The position numbers and the translations under genes were made by a program. A stretch of DNA of 64,000 nucleotides from Branchiostoma floridae (Eukaryota > Chordata > Leptocardii > Amphioxiformes > Branchiostomatidae), in assembly GCF_000003815.2 (NCBI RefSeq), contig NC_049991.1, forward strand, positions 18,124,699 through 18,188,698. Reading direction: 5' to 3'. Below are positions 34,241-44,700 of the stretch, in pieces. The notes below the pieces were generated by a model. That model made no database searches and was not told the origin of the DNA. It saw nothing but the letters and a program-made list of their open reading frames with translations. How positions within the stretch are numbered: the first letter of the stretch is position 1; every line of letters begins with the position of its first letter.

Positions 34241-36508
34241 ACTAATCCTGTGAATGATTTAATCCTAGATAAGAACATTCAGAATCTAATTCAGCAACTT
34301 TACTTTCAAGGCCACGAGCATCTTGCCACCTGTTTGACGACATGACTAAGACGTATATATCCAGACGATTGACGAAGTCTTGACGCCTTCCTGGCGTCTT
34401 CTCTCCACTCCAAAGGTTGCCAGTACAAGGACAGATGAGATCACGGCGCGCCTAGACTGATAATACATGCATCTTCGTAAGTAGCTGTCGTGGTTACATT
34501 TCCTTTGTCGCCACCAGCTTACGCGCGAATTAAACGATTGATATATTTACAGAAAACACTAGCATGGAATGGAAAAGTTTCGACCAATGGGACATTTTGA
34601 TTTTGATTGAATTAATTTCAAATAAAGATATACACGATTAAAACTATTTTTCCGAATATTTCTACAGCGATACAAGTTGGGCTAGAAGCCCTGCTGCTCG
34701 CAATTGGTTTGTGAGAGAAAATCACGTTTGACTATTCGCACGTTTCTGTTTTTATTTATACCTTTCAGCAAGGCATTTTGCATTAACATCAGCTCTCATA
34801 ATTCCATCGGATGCCATAATACCACAACATGAGAAAAAATACATGAATTGAAGGTGATTCAAATAGATATTATATTAATGCAACATGAGTAAGCCTGAAA
34901 TATATACACTTCAGATATTGAGGTGCACAGGTCAATCTGGAGAAGGCCTCTATAACAGTCTTTACGTGCCCGCATTATGACTTGTTTTTTTTACGTACAG
35001 ACACACACTTTACACTGGCAGGCCAACGACCCTATATGCAGTGCCACCGGCTGTCAAGTAAATGTTACTGCTTCGAGCTTTCTCTCTTAAAATAACACAC
35101 ACGCCCGCTCTCCCAAACCGCACTACCACTCCCAATATCACAGATGATGGGATACTTCTTACAGAAATGTTGACGTGTCTTGGACCCCACTCAAGTTTCC
35201 AAGAGTCATCCCGAAATAAAAGAATTAGACTATTAAAATCAAATAAAACAAATTTACATAACAAATGCAATGAACAAATGACACAAAGTGGCAAGCTGCC
35301 CTCTGGGGCCATCTGGCTAATAGTACCATTTATGCCAGCATCACCGTCTGCGTGGGTCTGGTAATCACCTAGAATGTCATCCATGCGTACCTACTGTGTG
35401 GATATTTTGTAAATCAAAAGACGTTTTAATGCATACGTGTATATATGTATATATATTAATAGAGGAAGCTGGGTAACCTCCACCTACAGTAACTGTTGTA
35501 CTCTCTTCCTGTAACTAGCTGGAGACCAATTTAATTCTCGTGACCGGATGGTAAAAATATGTGTCAAACTTGACACCACGAGAGCAGTCGATATTTCTGT
35601 GTGGGGGAGGAATTGGCCAGAAAATTACGTATTTCATGAGTGTCTGGGGCTATCCCGGTCGATATGAACCAGCGCAGTATCGGTAAATGTTCTGCTCGGA
35701 TAGCTGCGATGGAAACCTTTTTCACATGGAGATTTGGCCTTCAACCACTGGTGAAAGGGAATGTGTTCATCCCTTTAAGAAAGGAAAATGATTCAAAGCA
35801 CGATTGTTGAAGGCCTTGGCTCCCCTTTTAGATTTCTAAAGACACAAAACCGTTCCATTTTGTAAACGATCTGAGCTCTTTCTTGATGGAAGGCCGTTGA
35901 TTGATGTAGAAGGTGATACGACCCCTCTTTATAGGTAATAGATAAGGCGCCCCCCCCCCCAAAAAAAAACACTGTGAAAGTTTTTGTGTCAGTGAACTCC
36001 AGAGTTTTCCCAGACACATCACTTTGCTACTTTCCCGTTAAGTATTTCATCTCCCATCGTTAAGTCAAAGGATGATTAGGCATTAGGCAACAAGAAGCTA
36101 ATGGTCCATTATTCTACTTGCTGTACCAATTAACGAAGTCCAAAGCTAAATCATCCAACATCTTCTTTTAGTAGTGGCTGTAAACGTAATGAACAGATTA
36201 AGCCTAAATCCAGTCTTAAATGAAATAATAAATTGTACAAGGCACTTGCTATAACGATGAGGGACGTGTTCATCAAAAAAGCCTTCAAACTGTTGTTGCT
36301 AATTGAGTCTTGCGGTACTTCAAACATTAGAAGGAATTAGGGGACGGAAGCATTTCCAGTTTTCAATGAGAGCTATTCCTTGTGGTTTTCCATTGCAAAT
36401 AGTTTCATCGGGCTTGTAAATCCATTCCAAATACATAGTTTTCTAAGGTACAGAACTGGTACTGGTCATGGCAATCCTTCTGATGTCTACATCAGTGATG
36501 AAGATGTA
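34241..36508. other. No recognised gene; one unassigned frame
   Basis: A 124-codon minus frame at 35,010-35,384 has no recognisable domain. It overlaps a 100-codon plus frame. C11-A9 lies at 35,950-35,969. Confidence 0.5.
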
Positions 36509-36536
36509 AAATAGGTGGTCAAAACGTCTGTACGTA
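36509..36536 (+). repeat. Direct repeat TAGGTGGTCAAAACGT (copies at 36,509 and 36,782)
   Basis: AATAGGTGGTCAAAACGTCTGTACGTA-like sequence recurs at 36,782-36,809 immediately before the hAT-like end. The 270-bp spacing may mark an insertion or a local duplication. Confidence 0.4.
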
Positions 36537-36810
36537 GAGAAAATTAGAAATAAAAAGTTGCGCAACTAAGAAATTTACATCGTGTTCTTTACCGGGATAC
36601 TGTATTCCGGGAGCATAACGAAACGGGTGGACGGACAGATGTTGCTATTGAGAAAACCCAAACGACTGTACTGTTTGGGCAGCTTCCAAGAACTACTGTT
36701 CACACACGATCACACAATAAGGTTTGATCCACCACCGACATACAGCCTAAGACAATCCGTCTGCAATGATAATGATGGAAGATAGGTGGTCAAAACGTAT
36801 GTACGTATAT

Positions 36811-36895
36811 TAGGGCTGGGTATCGGTACAGCGTACCGGTACAAAACCGGTTTTTCTTAATGGACCCGTCCAGAAAAACCGTTCCATTTCTACGA
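36811..36895 (+). mobile_element. Repeat end TAGGGCTGGGTATCGG with nested palindromes
   Basis: TAGGGCTGGGTATCGG is followed by TACAGCGTACCGGTA, AAACCGGTTTTTCTTA and GGACCCGTCC. A related sequence is at 52,426-52,500. The start resembles termini common in hAT-type elements, but no opposite end or 8-bp duplication was found here. Confidence 0.4.
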
Positions 36896-39344
36896 TTTTC
36901 CCAGCGATCCGGAGTCTGGTAGAGACTAGTGCACACTTCTGTATGAGACTAGTCCAGACGTGTTTTACGGGGCGTCAGGGAAGTCGCTCCGAGAGTGATG
37001 TATGAGTTCCTGTTTGCGCGGTGATAGCAGCATACAACATAGGAAATCAATGTAATGTCACCGTGCACAGTGGTCGTTATTCATCACTGAAGGTGCACGC
37101 CGTGTTTCACATAAGAATCAAGTGGCATCTTTGAGAATTGGACACATTTAGTGCAGTATTTATGGCCCACTTAGCCGTAGTGAGGGAAAGACAAATGAAG
37201 TGGAATTATGCTGAGTCGAGGCAGGAAAGCCAAGTTCGATCATGCATTGTGCTTTACAATGAGTTTTATAGACACGCCTTCATTGAACAAATGACAGATT
37301 CCTGGCAACAGTTGTTCTGTGCTACTGGTCATTCAAGCCTTAAGAAGGCTTAACAGTGCAGAAAGTTGCAAATCCGGAAGGACTTGTTGTGTCAATTTTA
37401 ACTGTCATCATGAGTATAGTATGCTCCACCATATCCCAGTTGACGTTATCTTGAATTTTGTCTATCGTGTAGTGGGTGAGCTCTCTTCGAATACGGGGCT
37501 GCAGGAGCTCTCTGTTGCCAGTGCCAACTATAACATATAGTAGTATAGACGGTTGAAGTTGAATAGCCCTATACAAACCAAAAGACCGGATACCAAGTCA
37601 TACATTTGCTGCTGCCAAGATTACAGCAATCGTCATGATCTACAAATTTAGATCATAACACTTTGGACGGTGGTTTGTCTTCCTTCATATGAGATTTTCG
37701 CGTGCGGTTCGATACATAAAATTACTCCCCCTATGAATTATGCCTATATGACTAAAAATGATAGAAACACAAACAGAACATGCGCATTCCTTTTATTCCG
37801 TAAGTCGTGCGGTGATTTTCAATGTAGTAAAAATGAACTTGGATGACTTTGAAAAAGTTTTGTTTGAATTATTATACCAAAAGGACGATAGTGTTGAACA
37901 GAAGCAGAAAATTAGCAAGAAAGACAATCACGCACGCTTTCAATTAATATATAGTGCATGAATACATCAAAATTGATACGGAAACAACGGAAATATGTCA
38001 TGAATGTTTTCATGTCCAAAACCGCGTGATATTGCTTGCTGCCACTGTGAGTAACATCTGCTGCACGTGGCAGCTAGTGCACATCTTTGCTGCTGTAGAA
38101 TCTAGTCTCTAGAGTTGGAGAAATCGGCCCAAATAGGGTGTAAAATTGGACGTGGGTCTGAGCTTGCCTGTACGAGCTGTAAGGTCAATTGCCTCGCCCT
38201 AACTTGGTCTCCACCGTCAGGCAGCCGTAGCAAATGTCAGGACGATGCTGGCCTGTTGAATGGTTGTCATCACCCTCGCATTGCCACCTACAGATTCATC
38301 ACAGCTGCATGGGCCGGCATTTTGTTTGCCCTTTTGTTCTCTGAAATGAACTTGATTTTACAGACTTCATTGAATTTGTGGAAATCTTTTCGAAAAGAAT
38401 TGAGTAACATGCAAAAATTGCTCATTTAAGTCCGTTTTTATCTGTCATGAAAGAAGCGCGGTCCCACTGGAATGGCGTGTAGCATTATAAGTGTTTTCAT
38501 TTCTATGATCTAGCTGATCATAAGCCAATTATTTTGCTAGTCTCCCATGACGTTACTGTGCTATTTGATATCATTTTCATCACGAATGCAGCAATTGTGA
38601 GTCCAGAAACAGCAGTGGAGCGTAACCGTACAGAGCGGGAACTGACAGGTCATGGGGGCGGTCAAAGGGTCAAGTTCTGCAAAGGTTATGGATTTTTCCG
38701 GTTGAACCTAGGGCTTACTTTATGTGTTTTTATTTGCCTTCTTATTGTGCGATAGGGATTAATTGCTAACACTTGGCACAAGGTTTCAGCCATAAATGGA
38801 AAATTGTTTTACAACGGCTTTTCTATTACATGTAAGTAAACTATGAATGCCATATACGAGCGTATTTGAAACTAAATTTGAAGTATCAGTTTAAAGCAAT
38901 GGCATTTCAGTCTAATTCCTATGTTCGATCTTCGTAAAATAATTGACATTACTTTTGTCCAAATCTACGTATTGTATGTTGTCCCGTGTAATTGTGGCTA
39001 GCTGCTGCTGATGTCAAATCCTGGTGTGTACCGCACATGCAGGGCGAGTTGGAAAATGTGTACAGACTGACCAAAATAAGTCTCCAGGCAGACATACGTG
39101 CCAGCTAGATAAAAAAATGACTTTGGCCAAATAGGGGCGTTTTAACTTATTATGAGTTTTCAGTCAGTCTTTTGCGGCATATCTCGCGGCCGAACAGTTC
39201 ACTCCAAGGCCAATTAACTCCTACTAGACGTTTATTGCTAACTTGGCCGAATTCCCCTATTACTATTCGGTCAGGCGGGAGTCTGGTAGAGACTAGGCCA
39301 AAATAAGGCCATGTCACGAGATCCCAGTGCACAGCAGGGGGAGA
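36896..39344. other. No recognised gene
   Basis: GAGTCTGGTAGAGACTAG occurs at 36,911 and again at 39,278, so parts belong to a shared repeat. Part of 38,590-38,700 resembles a module of the array starting at 39,490. Confidence 0.5.
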
Positions 39345-39490
39345 TCTATGGCACCATTATCAAAGGGAAGCCACGCTGGAGACCGAGGGACGGCATTAGG
39401 GACTGGGCGGATTAATCACTAGCAGACAGCACGTAAGTAAAGGACGGGAAATTATGGAGGAGACTGGAAGTCATCATGGACCAAGATGGG
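39345..39490 (+). mobile_element. LINE ORF2 C-terminal relic
   Basis: The plus strand reads GTIIKGKPRWRPRDGIRDW, stops, then LWRRLEVIMDQDGTR. The pattern RGRPR-x-x-W-x-D-x-I-x-x-D-W, then W-R-x-L and DGTR, is a frequent LINE ORF2 C-terminus. It lies immediately before the tandem array at 39,490-41,425 and on the same strand as the LINE-like tail at 41,430-41,512. Confidence 0.55.
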
Positions 39491-41425
39491 ACAAGGTGAA
39501 GGTGAACTTGGAAGCTTGCCTAAAAGGTCCATCACCTCGCCTCACTGGTCCCACCTGCGTCACTACTGTCAGACAGCCGTTGCCACAATGTTAGACTCAT
39601 GTTGTTTTGTGTTCTTGTAAGTGATGGGGGGTCCCAACTCACATACCCATCACAGTTTGGCGTCAGCGATGCTCGCTGGATTGTATTATACCGTTTTTTA
39701 TTGAACGTTTATTTGATTCGCCATCGTGCTATTTGCTTTATCTTACTGGTATATGTCCTCAAGGTGAAGGTGAATGGTGTAAACGTGGAAGGACTGATCT
39801 TGCCTGAAAGGTCAAACACCTCACCCCACTGGTCCCATCTGCGCCACTACCGTCAGACTGCCGTAACCAACAATGTTAGAGTGCATGGTGCTATTGGTTT
39901 TGTTTATCACTAAGTAAAAGGGACGAAGAGGATAAGTAAGTAAGTAATCACTAAGTGATGTTTTGTTCAATTCAAGTGATGGGTTGCTCCAACTAGGTAA
40001 CTCACATACTTACCACCGTTTGGCACCTGCAATGCTCGCTAGATGACATTAAATCTTTCTCATTGAGCATTTATTTGATTCGCCATCATTCAATTTGCTT
40101 TGGCTTATGTCCTCATGGTGTAAACGTGGAAGGACTAAGCTTGCCTGAAAGGTCAACCAGCCCGCCCCACTGGTCCCACCTGCGTCACTGTACCGCCAGA
40201 CAGCCGTTGCCACAATGTCAGAATGGTGTTGTTTTGCGTTCTTGTAAGTGATGGGGGGTGTCAACTCGCATACCCATCACCGTTTGACGTCTTCAATGCT
40301 CGCTAGATGGCATTAAACCCTACCCATTGAACGTTTATTTGATTCGCCATTATTCAATTTGCTTTATCTTAATTGTATGTGTCCCAATAGTCCTCAAGGT
40401 GAAGGCAAATGGTGTAAACGTGGAAGGACTGAGCTTGCCTGAAAGGTCAATAACCTCGCCCCACTGGTCCATCCGCGCCACTACCGTCAGACAGCCATAG
40501 CAAACAGTGTTAGTATGATTTTTTTTGTTTTGTTTAAGTGATGTTTTGTTCAAGTAATGGGTTGCCCAACACATTCTTGTCACCGTCTGGTGTCTGTAAT
40601 GTTCACTAGATTGTATTAGACCTTTTTTTTTTATTGAACATTTATTTGGTTCTTTATCATTCTTAAGTATTATAGCTTTATTCTGCATTTTAGTAGTATG
40701 TATCTCTCAGGTGCTCTGTACATTTGATTGTGGTGAACATAAATCAGTTGCTCCAATTACGTCCCAAGACGGTGATTTGCCCTTTGATATGATTTTCTTC
40801 TAGAATTTAGCAATTTAGAGTCCAAGAACACCTGGTTCAATGGGACATATCCGCACAGAGTGGCGTGGGTGGGCTATAAGAGGGCAAATATAGGGTCAAA
40901 CTATATACACAAAGGTTATGTATTTGACTGGTCACTAACGTGTTTTTACGTGCCTGGCCTATTCGCAATAGTCCTCAAGGTGAAGGTGAAGGGTGTAAAC
41001 GTGGAAGGACTGAGCTTGCCTGAAAGGTCAACAACCTCGCCCCACTGGTCCCATCTGCGCCACTACCGTCAGACAGCCGTAGCCAGCAATGTTAGACAGG
41101 TGTTGTTTTGCGTTCTTGTAAGTGATGGGGGGTCCCAACTCACATACCCATCACAGTTTGGCGTCTGCAATGCTCGCTAGAGGGCATTAAACCTTACTCA
41201 TTGAACGTTTATTTGATTCGCCATTATTCAATTTGCTTTATCTTAATTGTATGTGTCCCCATAGTCCTCAAGGTGAAGGCAAATGGTGTAAACATGGAAA
41301 GAGTAAGCTTGCCTGAAAGGTCAACCAACCCGCCCCACTGGTCCCACCTGCGCCACTATCGTCAGACAGCCATAGCCAACAGTGTTTTGTATGTATGCAT
41401 GTAATGTTGTGCGTGTATTAATGTA
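39490..41425 (+). repeat. Tandem array of about 290-bp units, six well-preserved copies
   Basis: The core CTCGCCCCACTGGTCCC (with variants) recurs at 39,536, 39,820, 40,161, 40,455, 41,036 and 41,329. The steps are 284, 341, 294, 581 and 293, so one unit between 40,455 and 41,036 is replaced or eroded. Each copy has AAGGTGAAGGTGAATGGTGT, CGTGGAAGGACTGAGCTTGC, GCCACTACCGTCAGACAGCC and a second half with AGTGATGGGGGGTCCCAACTC. A separate module (TTTAGCAATTTAGAGT ... TGTATTTGACTGGTCACTAACG) occurs at 40,810-40,950 and 41,780-41,880, with a weaker version near 38,590-38,700. Translated frames repeat a PERSTSPPHWSHLRH-type peptide, but unit length breaks the frame. Confidence 0.85.
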
Positions 41426-41429
41426 TTTT

Positions 41430-41512
41430 ATGTAGACCACTGGAAGAATAGCTGGCAACAGAATGCTGTAATAGCTAAAAGTGCATCTGAATAAAGTCAA
41501 GTCAAGTCAAGT
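41430..41512 (+). mobile_element. LINE 3' end with TCAAG tail
   Basis: GTAGACCACTGGAAGAATAG, then a CATCTGAATAAAG segment and three TCAAG units. The CACTGGAAGAATAG motif parallels GACTCCAGGAAGAATA in the LINE ending at 12,840. It has the form of a retrotransposon 3' terminus and closes the array above. Confidence 0.6.
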
Positions 41513-42044
41513 GGTGTTTTTTGTTTTATATAAGTGATGTTTTGTTAAAGTAATGGGTTGCCCCAACTCACATACTTGTCACCGTTTGGTGTCTGCAATG
41601 TTCGAAATATTGTATTAGATCTTTTTCTATTGATCATTTATTTGATTCTCTATCATTCTATTAGCTTTATTCTTGTAGTATGTATCCCCAGGTGTTCTGT
41701 ACATTTGATTGATGTGAATTTAAATCAGTTGATCCCATAGCGACCCAAGACGGTAATTTCCCCGTCGATTTTCTCTTAACATTTAGCAATTTAGAGTTCA
41801 AGAATACCTGGGACAATGGAGCGTATCCGTACACATTGGGGCGGGTCATGAAGGTTCATGTATTTGACTGGTCACTAACGTATTCAAGATGTATTACGTG
41901 GCCTTTAGTGCAATTCTGTTGCTTGAGACAGATTAATTGTCGATACTTAACACTAGCTTTCAGTCTTCGATGGATGGAAATAACTTGCATCAAAATGTAT
42001 GAAAGGGTTTGGCACTCTATCAGAATGTATGGCACCGTGTTGTT

Positions 42045-42310
42045 AAAGGTGGTATCTCACTGCACTTGGGGTATCGGTGCGGTTCGAAAGATACTCAAAA
42101 AATTTCAGACGTAGAGTACGAATTTTCTTACGTTTTGTGTATTTTTGTCTTCAAAGTCATACTTTTATGTATTACCTACCTACCTACCTACCTACCTACC
42201 TACTTAGTAAATTATCAAAAACATAGGCGAAAATAACACAACATTGCCGCAGTAAACGGACCCCGCAGTGTCGCACTGGTGACGCAAGTGCAGCGAGATA
42301 CTACTTAACT
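42045..42310 (+). mobile_element. MITE family A, copy 1, carrying a CTAC microsatellite
   Basis: The left end AAAGGTGGTATCTCACTGCA, then CTTGGGG is inverted at the right as GTGCAGCGAGATACTACTTA. Inner parts GTGCGGTTCGAAAGATACTC and GGACCCCGCAGTGTCGCA also pair partly. Seven or so CTAC units at 42,174-42,203 sit where the other copies read TACGTATTAA or similar. No transposase. Related copies are at 53,852 (same orientation) and 58,954 (inverted). Confidence 0.7.
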
Positions 42311-42339
42311 TAAAATGGAAGTGTGTTTGGCCTAAAAAA

Positions 42340-42535
42340 AGAAGTCGTGGATTCTGACATGCCACAGATGTTGTGTCCTAAGAAATGGCACTTTACACAA
42401 CCTTCCGCACCGGACACAGGTGTGACACATGGGTGCCTGCCTTCTGCCGAGGAGGTAAAATGAGATGTAATGAGAAGGCCTTAAGAGAGAGACGGGCTCT
42501 ACCCTCTGATGCCCTAAACGCAGTGGATTAAACAA
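42340..42535 (-). mobile_element. Possible LINE C-terminal zinc-finger relic
   Basis: The minus strand reads CHTCVRCGRLCKVPFLRTQ, then HLWHVRIHDF. The C-x2-C ... H-x2/3-H layout with CGRLC resembles the zinc finger that ends several LINE ORF2 proteins. The frame is only 67 codons and no 3' tail was identified. Chance cannot be excluded. Confidence 0.35.
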
Positions 42536-43093
42536 ACTGCCCCTGCCACTGCGGCCTCACGAAGGGAACGGGGCTACCTTTACATACGAATGCATTATTA
42601 TTATTACCCATAGCTGTACTATTAAGCAGGAATATTGGAGTTTTAGACAACATCATTTTATCATTTCAATTCAATCCTCTGATGAGTTGCAATCATATTA
42701 AGATCAGAAACATGAAGAGCTCACTTTGCATGTAGACACCTATCATCTCTTCAGACGCTCTGCCTTAATCACTTTGGAAACATCGAAACTTTGAGTAATT
42801 AACTGCAATTGACAGTCAATCAACTTGAAGACAACGCGAACACCGGGAATACAGATGTAGCGACTCAAGAAGAGAGCAATCAATAACAATTACAACATAC
42901 GACGTGGCGGTGCCTACAAAGCCACGCTAATACATATCCGGACCACGCTGGGCATTATTAATCTGAAATATACAACCATAACTGACCAAGCATATATAGT
43001 GAAGCAATGTTTTTACGATGCACATTAACGGTTACTAGGATAAAACAACTCATATATCACACTGAGCGCACAGCGGCATCTCTTCGAAAGCTT

Positions 43094-43440
43094 CATCTCT
43101 AGCTAAGTCACCTCAGCCATGAAGTATAAACATTGACTTGGCTATTTTGCATCACATGAGAGAAGTGTTGAGTACATTCCAGCCCTTTATGTAGTGTCAA
43201 ATGTAATTTAATAAATAATTTCCCAGTAATATGAGGATGGGCCAAACAGGTAAGTATTTTACAGGATCATCATCTCTTGCTATGTCATCTCAGCCATGAA
43301 TTAGCAACATTGGTAGTTTTGCATCACATTAAAGAAGTGTTAAGTACATTCCAACCCTTTATAAGTGCCAAATGTAATTTAATAAATTATTTCCCAGTAG
43401 TATGGGGATGGGTCAAACAGGTCAGTTTTTTACAGGATCT
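43094..43440. repeat. Two-copy tandem duplication, unit about 175 bp
   Basis: CATCTCTAGCTAAGTCACC at 43,094 and CATCTCTTGCTATGTCATC at 43,271 begin copies that share TCAGCCATGAA, TTTTGCATCACAT, AGTACATTCCA, CAAATGTAATTTAATAAAT and CCAGTA. Only small indels separate them. It lies about 0.6 kb upstream of the putative GPCR promoter. Confidence 0.8.
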
Positions 43441-43989
43441 ACCCCGACCGGTGACAATGGCAGAGGCGTGTTGAGAATTCAGGCCCGGTTGCGTGCAGCC
43501 AGCCGTGTCGTTGGAGATTACGGATTGACTACTAGAGAAAATGGATTGCATAATTCAAATATCACGTGTGCCGCCATGGTGACATAAGACGGAATCGCCT
43601 GATTAACCTAGGTGGGCAATATCTTCTTGGCTATAACTTATAGGTCCAAGCGAATATTTATACATGTAAGTATACGTACATTAATAAGGGAAAATAAAAC
43701 CACCATTCAGAATGTATCGGGTTTGTTACCTGGTATTGCTGTCGTATACGTAGTAGCTGCCGACTAGGTTTCATTTGAATAATAGTGTTGATTTTAAAGT
43801 TTTATGTCGTTTAAGAGTTGTATTCTCCAGCTTTATTTATAGAGTGAACATGCGTGATGCCTTTAAAGATCAATTAACGTGCACGTGGTTTATTGCCATG
43901 ATAAGTTAAGCATCATTAGTATCAGTTAAAGGGTGATAAGCTGTCACATAGTTGAACAGAGCAGGAAATAGAGATGGCTCAAAATAAGA

Positions 43990-44191
43990 AGATGACGTCG
44001 TTGCATTGCTGGATCTATTTCCGTGGACGCATGCGCAACGTTGCATGCCAGTTGGTTGGTCGAAAGGCTTCAGCCTCCCCCATTTGAAGGACTTAAGCAA
44101 CCAGTCGAGAGAGACATCGGTAAGAGGGTGGTGCAGTTGGCAGCATATATCTCCTACGTACAGTACAACCTCCTACACACAGCTGTCAACG
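43990..44191 (+). promoter_or_regulatory. Putative promoter / 5' UTR of the GPCR gene
   Basis: The 200 bases before the start codon contain a CRE-like TGACGTCG at 43,994-44,001 and an NRF-1-like ACGCATGCGCAA at 44,028-44,039. The latter lies inside a larger near-palindrome around GCATGCGCAACGTTGCATGC. A donor-like CG/GTAAGAG occurs near 44,116 and acceptor-like CAG triplets occur just before the ATG. The distance is too short for an ordinary intron, so these may be alternatives that join other UTR exons. No TATA box at a convincing position. Assignment is inference from motif matches and position only. Confidence 0.3.
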
Positions 44192-44700
44192 ATGGCTGAC
44201 GACTTTGCCATCTCCCTGGCACCAGAGTCGGAGAACGCTTCGTTCTCCAGTAGTGAAATGGTGAGCGATGTTGACATTGACATGCTGATGGAGCTGTGGC
44301 ACTGGCTGCAGCAGGCGGAGAGGAACAAGTCCCTACCGGGGGACAACTTTGACGATTTCCCCATAGAGGGTAGAAAAGACGTTGTTTACCCCACAGCTAA
44401 GGCAGCGCTTGGGGTGGTGTACTCTCTCATTATCATGGTGTGCGGGGTTGGTAACACGCTTCTCCTACTGGTGCTCTTCAAGTACAAGAAGACACGAAAC
44501 ACGGCGAACTTGCTCATTGCCAACCTTGCCTTGTCAGACCTGATCGTCGCTGTCTGCTGCATCCCGTTCGACATGGACTACTACGTTGTGCGGCCTCGGG
44601 TCTGGGCGCACGGCGACGCCGCCTGCGCCATCGTCAACTTCGTCAAGACCGTGTCGATGTACGTGTCCACCAACGCGCTGCTCGTCATCGCCTTAGACAG
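44192..44700 (+). CDS. Prokineticin-receptor-like class A GPCR, first coding exon (N-terminus to TM3)
   Basis: Encodes 169 full codons plus two bases. The start ATG at 44,192 has A at -3 and G at +4. An earlier in-frame ATG at 44,045 has a poor context. Residues 1-70 form an acidic extracellular tail with N-glycosylation sequons at N15 (NAS) and N45 (NKS). TM1 is about 71-96 with the conserved N88 (GVGN). TM2 is about 107-127 with NLALSD (D116). The first extracellular loop has W138, C145 is the TM3 disulfide cysteine, and TM3 ends at D169. The stretch PFDMDYYVVR and the TM3 segment SMYVSTNALL closely resemble vertebrate prokineticin receptors, which are plasma-membrane receptors for small secreted cysteine-rich ligands and usually couple to Gq. 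The exon ends after AG of the Arg codon, followed by gtttgt, a phase-2 donor inside DRY. Vertebrate PROKR genes are known to be split near the same point. There is no frameshift or stop. TM4-TM7 are not in this window. Another neuropeptide-receptor family is possible but less likely. Confidence 0.85.

Noticed and set aside
39490-41425. CRISPR-like array
   Set aside because: Eukaryotic window; 290-bp diverged units are similar throughout, with no short repeat/unique spacer pattern.
44006-44191. Upstream extension of the receptor frame by 62 codons
   Set aside because: It starts at TTG, lacks a signal peptide or family similarity, and the ATG at 44,192 has a strong Kozak context.
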